Source: Eupransor demetentiae (GTDB taxonomy: Bacteria; Bacillota; Bacilli; Lactobacillales; Lactobacillaceae). Taken from it: a stretch of 64,000 nt of DNA. The notes under the pieces were generated by a model, which was not told where the DNA came from, made no database searches, and saw only the letters and a program-made list of their open reading frames with translations. Position 1 is the first letter of the stretch. Each line of letters starts with the position of its first letter. The DNA is taken from NCBI RefSeq assembly GCF_963930865.1, contig NZ_CAWVOH010000004.1, forward strand, positions 1 through 64,000, in the 5' to 3' direction. A program made the translations under genes and the position numbers. Shown one piece after another: positions 44,421 through 51,243 of this stretch.

Positions 44421-44482
44421 GTGTGTTGCTCCTTTCATAAAAAGATATGATAATAGCTTACCAATTATGCCGAAAAATAGCA

Positions 44483-44515
44483 ACAAAAAAAACGGACACC
44501 CTCAGGTATCCATTC
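44483..44515 (-). terminator. Terminator of peptide gene 3
   Basis: Stem GGATACC / GGTGTCC and a run of eight T on the minus strand. Confidence 0.8.
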
Positions 44516-44552
44516 CATTAAACGGTTACAAACACCGTTCCGAAAGTAAATC

Positions 44553-44675
44553 TTACTTTCCGAACAAACGCAAGATGAATGCAAAAACGTTAGCCAATGG
44601 GCTGTTGTTTGAGTTGCTTACGTGAGTAGTGTTTGATGAACCTGGCAAGATGTGCCAAAAATCAACTGAGAACAT
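44553..44675 (-). CDS. Small peptide of the tandem family, copy 3
   Basis: 40 residues: MFSVDFWHILPGSS, NTTHVSNSNN, SPLANVFAFILRLFGK. It differs from copies 1-2 at positions 4, 14, 25 and 31; Ser25 with Phe31 marks the second C-terminal type. The ATG follows GAAAGGAG. A TATAAT (44713-44708) lies about 33 bp upstream with a weak -35. Confidence 0.85.
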   Translation of the reverse strand: MFSVDFWHILPGSSNTTHVSNSNNSPLANVFAFILRLFGK

Positions 44676-44784
44676 GTATTCAAACTCCTTTCCCTATTGA
44701 TACTTTCATTATACCAAACTTTCCCGAAAACGATCATTTTATCAAGCCTAAATCGCCAGTCTTAAACAGATTTTTAAAAAAAGA

Positions 44785-44818
44785 CAGCAAAAACGGGCAT
44801 CCGAAGGTGCTCGTCTTT
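44785..44818 (-). terminator. Terminator of peptide gene 4
   Basis: Stem ACGAGCACC / GGATGCCCGT with a TTCG-type loop and a T run on the minus strand. Confidence 0.8.
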
Positions 44819-44869
44819 ACTATCTTATTAATTGGAATATTGTGTACGTGTGATTCCTGAGGGTTAATC

Positions 44870-44992
44870 TTACTTACCGAACAAACGCAAGATAAATGCT
44901 CCGACGTTAGCCAATGGGGCGTTGTTTGAGTTTGCTACGTGAGTAGTGTTAGATGAACCTGGCAAGATGTGCCAAAATGCAATTGAAAACAT
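44870..44992 (-). CDS. Small peptide of the tandem family, copy 4
   Basis: 40 residues: MFSIAFWHILPGSS, NTTHVANSNN, APLANVGAFILRLFGK. It is the only copy with Ala5 in place of Asp/Asn and Ala20 in place of Ser. It carries the Ala25/Gly31 C-terminal type. The start follows AAAGGAG. The promoter is at 45024-45051, and a plus-strand WalR-type box lies further upstream at 45111-45127. Confidence 0.85.
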   Translation of the reverse strand: MFSIAFWHILPGSSNTTHVANSNNAPLANVGAFILRLFGK

Positions 44993-45023
44993 GTGTTTAT
45001 CTCCTTTCCCTCTTGATGTTTTA

Positions 45024-45051
45024 ATTTTAGCATAGGATTCCAAATATACAA
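45024..45051 (-). promoter_or_regulatory. Promoter of peptide gene 4
   Basis: Minus-strand TTGTAT (45051-45046), 16-bp spacer, TAAAAT (45029-45024) with TGC before it (extended -10). Confidence 0.55.
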
Positions 45052-45110
45052 GAATTATTTTAAATAAATTAAAATATAATACTAATTAAACGCTAATGTT
45101 TTGTTTATTT

Positions 45111-45127
45111 TGTAATATGTTTGTAAT
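45111..45127 (+). promoter_or_regulatory. WalR-type box between peptide genes 4 and 5
   Basis: TGTAAT, 5 nt, TGTAAT on the plus strand, a perfect fit to TGTWAH-N5-TGTWAH. It is 60 bp upstream of the copy 4 -35, in the AT-rich gap 45001-45183, which holds no other gene. Confidence 0.5.
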
Positions 45128-45182
45128 AATTATAGATTTTGAACAATTAAATGTGAAAAGTATCTTAAGTAAATTAAAGCAA

Positions 45183-45216
45183 CAAAAAAGCCGACCATCC
45201 AAAGATGATCGACTCA
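45183..45216 (-). terminator. Terminator of peptide gene 5
   Basis: Stem GTCGATCATC / GATGGTCGGC and six T on the minus strand. Nearly identical to the terminator of copy 8. Confidence 0.9.
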
Positions 45217-45225
45217 TTAATAATC

Positions 45226-45348
45226 TTACTTTCCAAACAAACGCAAGATGAAAGCAAATACGTTAGCCAATGGGCTGTTGTTTGAGTTGCTTACATGAGT
45301 AGTGTTTGATGAACCAGGCAAGATGTGCCAGAAATCCAATGAGAACAT
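45226..45348 (-). CDS. Small peptide of the tandem family, copy 5
   Basis: 40 residues: MFSLDFWHILPGSS, NTTHVSNSNN, SPLANVFAFILRLFGK. The 123-bp coding sequence is identical to copy 6, showing recent duplication or gene conversion, while the flanks differ. The start follows GAAGGAG. The promoter TTGCAT-N16-TATACT lies at 45381-45408. Confidence 0.87.
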   Translation of the reverse strand: MFSLDFWHILPGSSNTTHVSNSNNSPLANVFAFILRLFGK

Positions 45349-45380
45349 GTGCTAATCTCCTTCCTTCTCTCGATACTTTG

Positions 45381-45408
45381 AGTATAGCACCTTTCTAAAA
45401 AGATGCAA
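45381..45408 (-). promoter_or_regulatory. Promoter of peptide gene 5
   Basis: Minus-strand TTGCAT (45408-45403), 16-bp spacer, TATACT (45386-45381). No WalR-type box is seen. Confidence 0.65.
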
Positions 45409-45423
45409 TTATTACAGAGCAAA

Positions 45424-45458
45424 CAAAAAAGCCAGCTGCCCGAAGGCAACTGACCCTT
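45424..45458 (-). terminator. Terminator of peptide gene 6
   Basis: Stem GTCAGTTGCC / GGCAGCTGGC with TTCG loop and six T on the minus strand. Confidence 0.9.
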
Positions 45459-45494
45459 TACCAATGATAATAAAGTCAAATGACTCTATTGATT

Positions 45495-45617
45495 TTACTT
45501 TCCAAACAAACGCAAGATGAAAGCAAATACGTTAGCCAATGGGCTGTTGTTTGAGTTGCTTACATGAGTAGTGTTTGATGAACCAGGCAAGATGTGCCAG
45601 AAATCCAATGAGAACAT
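45495..45617 (-). CDS. Small peptide of the tandem family, copy 6
   Basis: 40 residues, identical in DNA and protein to copy 5. The start follows GAAAGGAG. It has the best promoter of the array outside copies 7 and 8 (TTGTCA-N16-TATAAT, 45650-45677) and its own terminator. Confidence 0.87.
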   Translation of the reverse strand: MFSLDFWHILPGSSNTTHVSNSNNSPLANVFAFILRLFGK

Positions 45618-45649
45618 GTGTGTTAGCTCCTTTCCTTCTTGATAACCCT

Positions 45650-45677
45650 ATTATAACACTATCTAGATAAATGACAA
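45650..45677 (-). promoter_or_regulatory. Promoter of peptide gene 6
   Basis: Minus-strand TTGTCA (45677-45672), 16-bp spacer, TATAAT (45655-45650). Confidence 0.7.
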
Positions 45678-45733
45678 CTTTTTAAAATGTGGTCAGAAAA
45701 TATTTTCAAAAATATCAGATACATTAAAATGAG

Positions 45734-45768
45734 AAGAAAAAAATCGGCCACCCGAAGGTAGCCGACTT
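45734..45768 (-). terminator. Terminator of peptide gene 7
   Basis: Stem TCGGCTACC / GGTGGCCGA with TTCG loop and seven T on the minus strand. Confidence 0.9.
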
Positions 45769-45805
45769 TCACCAATGATAACAAGGTCTGTTAACCTTAT
45801 TTATT

Positions 45806-45928
45806 TTACTTTCCAAACAAACGCAAGATGAATGCAAATACGTTAGCCAATGGGCTGTTGTTTGAGTTACTTACTTGTGTGGTGTTTGATGAACCAGGCA
45901 AGAAGTGTGGGAAATTAATTGAGAACAT
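45806..45928 (-). CDS. Small peptide of the tandem family, copy 7
   Basis: 40 residues: MFSINFPHFLPGSS, NTTQVSNSNN, SPLANVFAFILRLFGK. With copy 8 it forms a second N-terminal type: Asn5, Pro7 and Phe9 replace Asp5, Trp7 and Ile9. His18 is Gln only here. The start follows GGAAGGAG. A consensus TTGACA promoter with a WalR-type box 13 bp further upstream precedes it. Confidence 0.87.
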   Translation of the reverse strand: MFSINFPHFLPGSSNTTQVSNSNNSPLANVFAFILRLFGK

Positions 45929-45960
45929 GTGCTAAACTCCTTCCTCTCTTTGGTGACTAT

Positions 45961-46019
45961 ATATTACAACAAATTACAGAATGTGTCAAACATAATACAA
46001 ATATTACAGCAATGTTACA
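45961..46019 (-). promoter_or_regulatory. Promoter and WalR-type box of peptide gene 7
   Basis: TTGACA (45989-45984), 17-bp spacer, TAATAT (45966-45961). Upstream on the minus strand TGTAAC, 5 nt, TGTAAT (46019-46003), with a third degenerate hexamer in the same 11-bp phase. Confidence 0.7.
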
Positions 46020-46065
46020 CATATTTATTCAAAGTGTTTATCAATACATTCAATGATTAAAGACA

Positions 46066-46100
46066 TCAAAAAAGCCGACCATCCGAAGATGATCGACTCG
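46066..46100 (-). terminator. Terminator of peptide gene 8
   Basis: Stem GTCGATCATC / GATGGTCGGC with TTCG loop and six T on the minus strand. Confidence 0.9.
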
Positions 46101-46135
46101 ATAAATGACATATTATAGCCATCTACGTATTTATC

Positions 46136-46258
46136 TTACTTACCGAACAAACGCAAGAAGAATGAGAATACGTTAGCCAATGGGCTGTTGTTTGAGTTGC
46201 TTACGTGCGTGGTGTTTGATGAACCAGGCAAGAAGTGTGGGAAATTAATTGAAAACAT
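46136..46258 (-). CDS. Small peptide of the tandem family, copy 8
   Basis: 40 residues: MFSINFPHFLPGSS, NTTHVSNSNN, SPLANVFSFFLRLFGK. It shares the Asn5/Pro7/Phe9 N-terminus with copy 7 and is the only copy with Ser32 and Phe34. The start follows GGAAGGAG. It is the first gene of the array in transcription order, downstream of the HAD phosphatase gene. Its promoter and WalR-type box match those of copy 7 in spacing. Confidence 0.87.
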   Translation of the reverse strand: MFSINFPHFLPGSSNTTHVSNSNNSPLANVFSFFLRLFGK

Positions 46259-46290
46259 GTGCGAAAACTCCTTCCTTAATTGATGAGTTA

Positions 46291-46349
46291 ATATTACAAC
46301 AAAATAACGATTATGTCAAATGTAATACTAAGATTACAGTAATGTTACA
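46291..46349 (-). promoter_or_regulatory. Promoter and WalR-type box of peptide gene 8
   Basis: TTGACA (46319-46314), 17-bp spacer, TAATAT (46296-46291). The box TGTAAC, 5 nt, TGTAAT occupies 46349-46333, 13 bp above the -35 and 75 bp above the ATG, the same distances as in copy 7. A third hexamer TATTAC continues the 11-bp phase. Confidence 0.75.
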
Positions 46350-46379
46350 CACAATAGATAAATCTGTTCATTTAGTCTA

Positions 46380-47192
46380 TTAAAGCACGTACTTTTTGAT
46401 TGCTTCGGCAACACCATCATGGTTATTGTCAGTAGTTTGGACGTTGGCCAACTCTTTAATTGAGTCAATGGCGTTCCCCATGGCAACGCCAATCCCAGCT
46501 TGTCCAATCATCGAATGATCGTTTTCCTGGTCACCAATGGCCATGGTAGCCTGGCGGTCAACGCCCAGGATATCAGCAAGGGCCCAGAGGGCGTTTCCCT
46601 TTGAGGCATCCTTGTTCATGAATTCGAGGTTATGCGCCGTAGAACGAACGACAGCAGTGCTTTCTTTGATGGCAGCTGGCACGGCAGCTTGCACACGGTC
46701 AAGTTCTTCTTCGTTGGCCATGGCGATGCCCTTAATGAAATCAATATTCTTCAATTCGGACATGTCATCAAAGACCGTCAAAGGCAAGTCAACCAAGACG
46801 TTTTCATAGCTGGCCCAATAGCCTACCTTGTGGTCAAGCGTATAAGCCTGGTCAGCGCTTTCAACTTGGACATAGGTCTTTTCGGCTTCCATGAAGGCGT
46901 TAATGGCTTCAAATTGCTCAAATGATAGTTCGGCCCGGAAAAGCGTCTTGTGGCCTGAGGCAGACATCATGAGGCCACCATTATGGGTAATTACGTACTG
47001 ATCGTCGCTATTCATACCAAGCTCATTCAAGATATCACGGACACCACTTAAAGGGCGGCCGGTCGTGATAACAACCTTTACACCCTTCGCTTCAGCAGCG
47101 TGGATTGCATCCTTAACGGCAGGCGTGATTTCATGCTTGTCGTTGAGGAGCGTTCCATCGATATCAATTGAAACAATTTTAATGTCAGTCAT
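46380..47192 (-). CDS. Cof-type HAD-IIB sugar phosphatase
   Basis: 270 residues. DIDGTLL (Asp nucleophile at about 10 and 12) is motif I, VVITTGRPLSGVRDIL motif II, Lys in NKDASKGNAL motif III and AIGDQENDHSMIGQAGIGVAMGNA motif IV. YidA/Cof proteins remove phosphate from sugar phosphates and related metabolites. It has a TATAAT element upstream and no clear terminator before peptide gene 8, so read-through into the array is possible. Confidence 0.9.
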   Translation of the reverse strand: MTDIKIVSIDIDGTLLNDKHEITPAVKDAIHAAEAKGVKVVITTGRPLSGVRDILNELGMNSDDQYVITHNGGLMMSASGHKTLFRAELSFEQFEAINAFMEAEKTYVQVESADQAYTLDHKVGYWASYENVLVDLPLTVFDDMSELKNIDFIKGIAMANEEELDRVQAAVPAAIKESTAVVRSTAHNLEFMNKDASKGNALWALADILGVDRQATMAIGDQENDHSMIGQAGIGVAMGNAIDSIKELANVQTTDNNHDGVAEAIKKYVL

Positions 47193-47270
47193 TACGCTTT
47201 ATCTCCATTTTTTGGCTTAAAATTCGTATTTCTATTATAACAAATCCCAACACTATGCGTTTTCATTCCA

Positions 47271-47303
47271 CAAAAAAAGAACCGGGAAACCGGTCCTTTT
47301 TGT
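47271..47303 (-). terminator. Terminator of the phosphoketolase gene
   Basis: Minus-strand stem AGGACCGG / CCGGTTCT with seven T. Confidence 0.85.
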
Positions 47304-47312
47304 AATATCAGC

Positions 47313-49766
47313 TTACTTAAGAGCTGACCACTTCCAGTCAGTGAATTCAGGAATATCATGTCCTTCTTCACGAGTAACCTTCATGTGCTTTGCCAAGATG
47401 TCGTCCATCTTTGAGATGAATGTATCAGCAGCAGCTTGGTCAATTACGCCACGTCCTGAAAGAACGCTAACGGCTTCCTTAGCTTGGTGGAAGCGATCCA
47501 AGTGTGAGTATACACGCATGTCGTAAGTGGTAGTGATGTCACCATCTTCACGGTAACCGTGAACATACACGTCACCGCGGAACTTACGTTCGAAGAAGAA
47601 TGATTCTACCAAGTCTTCGTAACCGTGGTATCCGAAGATTACAGGAGTGTCAGCTTGGAAGAACTTGTTGAATTGGTCATCTGACAATTCACGTTCGTCG
47701 TTACCGGCAGCTTCTGACTTCTTCTGCAAACGAAGCAATTCAACAACGTTTACATAGCGGAACTTAACTTCAGGGAATTCCTGGTTAACCAACCACAATG
47801 CGGCCAAAGTTTCGATAGTAGGTTCAGTACCAGCTGAGGCAAAGGTAATGTCAACATCACCATTGATTGCAGTAGAAGCCCATTCGATAGTCTTCAAACC
47901 TTCGCTAGCCAATTCTTCGGCTTCATCAGCAGTAAACCACTGTTGACGAGGCTGCTTTGAGATAACCATGTGGTTAACCTTTGAGTGTTCTGAGAACGCA
48001 CGGTCCATAACGGCCAAAGCAGCGTTACCATCGGCTGGCAAGTATTCGCGGATGAAGTTTGACTTCTTTTCGGCCAAGTGAGTCAACATACCAGGATCCT
48101 GGTGAGTGTAACCGTTGTGGTCCTGCTGGAAGGCAGTAGAAGTAGAAATCAAGTTCAATGATGGGTAGTCATTACGCCATGCTTGTTCTGAAGCGTGACG
48201 CAACCACTTGAAGTGCTGAGTGATCATTGAATCAACAACGCGCAAGAATGATTCGTATGATGCGAAGATTCCAACACGACCAGTCAAAGTGTAACCTTCG
48301 AGCCAACCTTCAGCTTGGTGTTCTGAAAGTTGTGCATCCAAGATACGACCTTCTGGCGCTTCATATTGGTCGTTAGGGTTCTTAACTTGTTCCATCCACT
48401 GACGGTTAGTCGTGTCGAACAAGCTCCACAAACGGTTTGACATGGTTTCGTCAGGTCCGAATACACGGAATGACTTAGGGTTCATTTGCATTACCTTTTC
48501 AAGGTAAGTTGACAAAGTGAACATGTCCATGTTGTGGTTGGCGTCTGGCAACAAAGTTCCACGGTTTGAGTCGTCGATCTTGTTGGTGTATGCGTGCCAA
48601 TCAGGCAAGTCAAGATCCTTAAGATCTTCACCGCGCTTACGACCACCGTTAGTGATTGGGTTAGCTGACATACGCTTGTCGCCCTTAGGAGCGATAGCCT
48701 TGATTTCATCCTTCAATGAACCATCAGCGTTAAACAATTCTTCTGGCTTGTATGAGTTCATCCACTCTTCGAATTGTGGCAAAGTTTCAAGCTTCTTTTG
48801 TGCAAGAGGCAATGGAACTTGGTGGGCACGGAATGAGTTTTCGATAGGCATTCCGTTTTGGTCGTGGGTAGGACCACCCCAACCCTTAGGAAGGCGAGCA
48901 ATAATTACAGGCCATGCAGGGATAGTACCATCTTCGTACTTACCGTTTTCACGAGCATCCTTTTGGATAGCTTGGATATCTTCGATGGCTTGATCAAAGA
49001 TCTTAGCAGCCTTTTCGTGGTAAGCCATGTAGTCATGAATGTCATCGTTTTCGATGAAACGAGGTGAGAATCCAAGTCCTTCGTAGAACTTAGTGATTTC
49101 TTCATCTGACATACGTGAGAAGACAGTTGGGTTAGAAATCTTGAATCCGTTCAAATCCAAGATAGGCAAAACAGCACCATCGTTCTTGGCGTTCAAGAAC
49201 TTGATTGAGTGCCATGAAGTCATTGATGGACCAGTTTCTGATTCACCATCACCAACAACGGCAAAGGCGATCTGATCTGGGTTATCCAAAACAGCACCGT
49301 AAGCGTGTGACAATGAGTAACCCAATTCTCCACCTTCGTGTAATGAACCTGGAGTTTGAGCAGTCATGTGAGATCCAATTCCACCTGGGAATGAAAAACG
49401 CTTGAACAAAGTTGACATACCCTTCAAGTCTTGAGTGACTTCAGGATAGTCTTCAGTATATTCACCATCAAGGTAAGCGTTCGTAACCATTACCTGGCCA
49501 CCGTGTCCAGGACCACCAATGTAGAACATGTTCAAGTCGTACTTGTTGATCAAGCGGTTAGCATGAGCATACAAGAAAGTCTGACCTGAGATAGTTCCCC
49601 AGTGTCCAATTGGCTTAACCTTAACATCTTCAGCCTGAATTGGGGTATTTGTTACAGAGAACAATGGATTGCTCTTAAGAAAGATCATTCCAGCTGACAA
49701 GTAGTTGGTTGCACGCCACCACTTATCAACGAGTTCCAAGTAATCTTTTGAATTGTAATCAACCAT
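47313..49766 (-). CDS. xpkA: Xylulose-5-phosphate/fructose-6-phosphate phosphoketolase
   Basis: 817 residues, full length. It is a thiamine-diphosphate enzyme that splits xylulose 5-phosphate to acetyl phosphate and glyceraldehyde 3-phosphate, the key step of heterolactic fermentation. YIGGPGHGGQVMVTNAYLDG, GGIGSHMTAQTPGSLHEGGELGYSLSHAYGA, VVGDGESETGPS and the C-terminal half with HNGYTHQDPG are family signatures. Codon use is strongly biased as in highly expressed genes. It has a strong promoter and terminator. Confidence 0.96.
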   Translation of the reverse strand: MVDYNSKDYLELVDKWWRATNYLSAGMIFLKSNPLFSVTNTPIQAEDVKVKPIGHWGTISGQTFLYAHANRLINKYDLNMFYIGGPGHGGQVMVTNAYLDGEYTEDYPEVTQDLKGMSTLFKRFSFPGGIGSHMTAQTPGSLHEGGELGYSLSHAYGAVLDNPDQIAFAVVGDGESETGPSMTSWHSIKFLNAKNDGAVLPILDLNGFKISNPTVFSRMSDEEITKFYEGLGFSPRFIENDDIHDYMAYHEKAAKIFDQAIEDIQAIQKDARENGKYEDGTIPAWPVIIARLPKGWGGPTHDQNGMPIENSFRAHQVPLPLAQKKLETLPQFEEWMNSYKPEELFNADGSLKDEIKAIAPKGDKRMSANPITNGGRKRGEDLKDLDLPDWHAYTNKIDDSNRGTLLPDANHNMDMFTLSTYLEKVMQMNPKSFRVFGPDETMSNRLWSLFDTTNRQWMEQVKNPNDQYEAPEGRILDAQLSEHQAEGWLEGYTLTGRVGIFASYESFLRVVDSMITQHFKWLRHASEQAWRNDYPSLNLISTSTAFQQDHNGYTHQDPGMLTHLAEKKSNFIREYLPADGNAALAVMDRAFSEHSKVNHMVISKQPRQQWFTADEAEELASEGLKTIEWASTAINGDVDITFASAGTEPTIETLAALWLVNQEFPEVKFRYVNVVELLRLQKKSEAAGNDERELSDDQFNKFFQADTPVIFGYHGYEDLVESFFFERKFRGDVYVHGYREDGDITTTYDMRVYSHLDRFHQAKEAVSVLSGRGVIDQAAADTFISKMDDILAKHMKVTREEGHDIPEFTDWKWSALK

Positions 49767-49837
49767 AGATTCCAGTACTCCTTAGTGTTTTTACGAGAAT
49801 TCATAAACACGAATTTGCTCCGTTATTTACAGTTACC

Positions 49838-49866
49838 AGTATAAGGGATGCTTTCATTCAATTCAA
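49838..49866 (-). promoter_or_regulatory. Promoter of the phosphoketolase gene
   Basis: Minus-strand TTGAAT (49866-49861), 17-bp spacer, TATACT (49843-49838); leader of about 65 nt with AAGGAG before the ATG. Confidence 0.7.
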
Positions 49867-49895
49867 GAAAAAAAGCCCGATTGGTCCGGGATTTT
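49867..49895 (-). terminator. Terminator of the GntR gene
   Basis: Minus-strand stem CCCG...CGGG (ATCCCGGACCAATCGGGC) with a run of seven T, overlapping the phosphoketolase promoter region. Confidence 0.7.
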
Positions 49896-49921
49896 TAGCA
49901 TTTTGGTCGTATATTAAATTA

Positions 49922-49939
49922 AATTGGTAGGTACCAATT
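49922..49939. promoter_or_regulatory. Palindrome at the 3' end of the GntR gene
   Basis: AATTGGTA-GG-TACCAATT, a perfect 8-bp inverted repeat overlapping the GntR stop and lying 56 bp upstream of the phosphoketolase -35. It shares the TGGT...ACCA core of UTRA-type operators. Confidence 0.5.
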
Positions 49940-50666
49940 ATTCGGAATCCAAGGAAACGAAAGCATTGTAACGCAAGTAACGGTAATGCAAACGCATCGT
50001 TGAGTATTCCAAAGGGGTGCCATCGTCCATGAAGAAAATTCCTTCCATGATACCGACTGGTTCGGTTGGTTTTAGATGAAGCAATTTCTGGTCATCGGGC
50101 GTGCTAGGCTCAGCCATGATGGTCATAAAGGACTTGGTCACAGAACGCGACTTTTTCTGTTCAACGTACTCGTAAATCGACTTGGCCACAATATCGCGGT
50201 TCAATCCCGGCAGCAAAGAAATGGGCACGTAACCTGACTCAATCATGAAGGGCTGGTCCTTGATACTGCGCAACCGTTTGATTTCGTAAACAAAATCGCC
50301 TTCATTAAGGAAGAGGGCTTGCTGCTGTTCGGGCGTGGCCGGCACCACTTTAAAATCTAAAAGCTTAATGCTGGGGGCTTCCCCGTTAATTCGGAAAGAA
50401 TCCGAGACCCCTAGATTGGAACCTTCCTGCTGGAAAATGGCTTGGTTCTTTAAGTAAAGAGGATTCACGAAAGTCCCACTACCGCGCTTTTTGAAAATAA
50501 TACCCTGCTGGACGAGGACGTTAAGCGCACGCTTAATCGAAGAACGGGAAACATCGTACTCCAAAGCCAAGCTACGTTCGTCCGGTAGCTTGAGATCTTG
50601 GTACTTGCCCTGATAAATTTTTTGTTTAATATCGGCTTGCACCGAAACATAGATAGCATCTGACAT
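49938..50666 (-). CDS. GntR family regulator with UTRA domain
   Basis: 242 residues. The N-terminal winged helix (about 10-70; DERSLALEYDVSRSSIKRALNVLVQQGIIFKKRGSGTFV) is followed by a UTRA effector domain (about 90-235), the HutC subfamily whose ligands are often sugar phosphates. The C-terminal FFMDDGTPLEYSTMRLHYRYLRY is typical. It is divergent from ybaK and directly upstream of the phosphoketolase gene. The TGGTC-C-GACCA palindrome over its promoter suggests autoregulation. Control of the phosphoketolase gene is possible but unproven. Confidence 0.88.
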   Translation of the reverse strand: MSDAIYVSVQADIKQKIYQGKYQDLKLPDERSLALEYDVSRSSIKRALNVLVQQGIIFKKRGSGTFVNPLYLKNQAIFQQEGSNLGVSDSFRINGEAPSIKLLDFKVVPATPEQQQALFLNEGDFVYEIKRLRSIKDQPFMIESGYVPISLLPGLNRDIVAKSIYEYVEQKKSRSVTKSFMTIMAEPSTPDDQKLLHLKPTEPVGIMEGIFFMDDGTPLEYSTMRLHYRYLRYNAFVSLDSE

Positions 50667-50689
50667 AGTAATCTCATCATACCATAAAT

Positions 50690-50700
50690 TGGTCCGACCA
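50690..50700. promoter_or_regulatory. Operator-like palindrome upstream of the GntR gene
   Basis: TGGTC-C-GACCA. It resembles NagR-type operators (TGGTCTAGACCA) and lies in the spacer upstream of a minus-strand TATGAT, so binding would repress the gene. Confidence 0.6.
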
Positions 50701-50721
50701 GACGCCGTGATTGGCTGAATG

Positions 50722-50730
50722 TGCTAAAAT
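50722..50730 (+). promoter_or_regulatory. Extended -10 promoter at the ybaK start
   Basis: TGCTAAAAT ends 6 nt before the ATG at 50737, so the transcript would begin at the start codon (leaderless). No ribosome binding site is present. Confidence 0.55.
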
Positions 50731-50736
50731 AAAGCT

Positions 50737-51234
50737 ATGGCAAAGAAGAAAAAAAGCAAGAAAACCCTGCCAGAGCAGGTTTTAGAAAAGCACGGGATTG
50801 ACTACAAACCCCTCGACTTAAATATTTTGGATAAGACGGACGAAGAACGCGATGCCCTTTTGGCCAAGTACAACGTCAAGTACGAAGACGTCTACAAGAC
50901 CTTGGCTACCCATGGTGACAAGACCGGTCCAGTGGTGGCTGTTTTACCAATTAGCCAACATCTATCCTTGAAAAAATTGGCAGCCGCTTCTGGCAATAAG
51001 AAAGTTCAAATGATTCATTTGAAGGAATTGCAAAAGACGACCGGCTACATCCACGGTGCCAACAATCCGGTTGGAATTTGGCAAAACAAGCACTTCCCAA
51101 TTTATTTTGATGCCAGTGCGCAAGGCCGCGATTACTTCCTGGTCTCGGGTGGCGAACTCGGTCGCTCCGACCAAGTCAATCCGGATGAGGTTGCTAAATT
51201 GGTTGACGCCCCCTTTGTTGATCTCCTGGAGTAA
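50737..51234 (+). CDS. ybaK: YbaK/EbsC-type Cys-tRNA(Pro)/Cys-tRNA(Cys) deacylase
   Basis: 165 residues. After a lysine-rich N-terminus (AKKKKSKK), the YbaK fold shows YKTLATHGDKTGPVVAVLPISQHLSLKKLAAASGNKKV and GYIHGANNPVGI (residues about 110-121), with the family Lys in LKKLAAA. It hydrolyses mischarged Cys-tRNA(Pro). No ribosome binding site precedes the ATG; an extended -10 ends 6 nt upstream, pointing to a leaderless mRNA. It is followed 9 bp later by a small Ser-rich gene. Confidence 0.88.
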   Translation: MAKKKKSKKTLPEQVLEKHGIDYKPLDLNILDKTDEERDALLAKYNVKYEDVYKTLATHGDKTGPVVAVLPISQHLSLKKLAAASGNKKVQMIHLKELQKTTGYIHGANNPVGIWQNKHFPIYFDASAQGRDYFLVSGGELGRSDQVNPDEVAKLVDAPFVDLLE

Positions 51235-51243
51235 GGTTAAATT

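Noticed and set aside
44421..44486. A 22-residue N-terminal extension of peptide copy 2
   Set aside because: It includes the AAAGGAG site and is absent from the other seven copies.
45291..45479. A 62-residue minus-strand frame overlapping peptide copy 5
   Set aside because: Different frame from the conserved 40-residue peptide and no ribosome binding site.
44031..46258. Type I toxin-antitoxin array (Fst/Ldr-like)
   Set aside because: No convincing antisense promoter was seen within the copies, the peptides have a polar centre rather than a transmembrane helix, and each has its own normal terminator. Not fully excluded.
47193..47270. A cre-like sequence upstream of the HAD gene (TGAAAACGCATAGT)
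   Set aside because: Only the left half matches; too weak to list.
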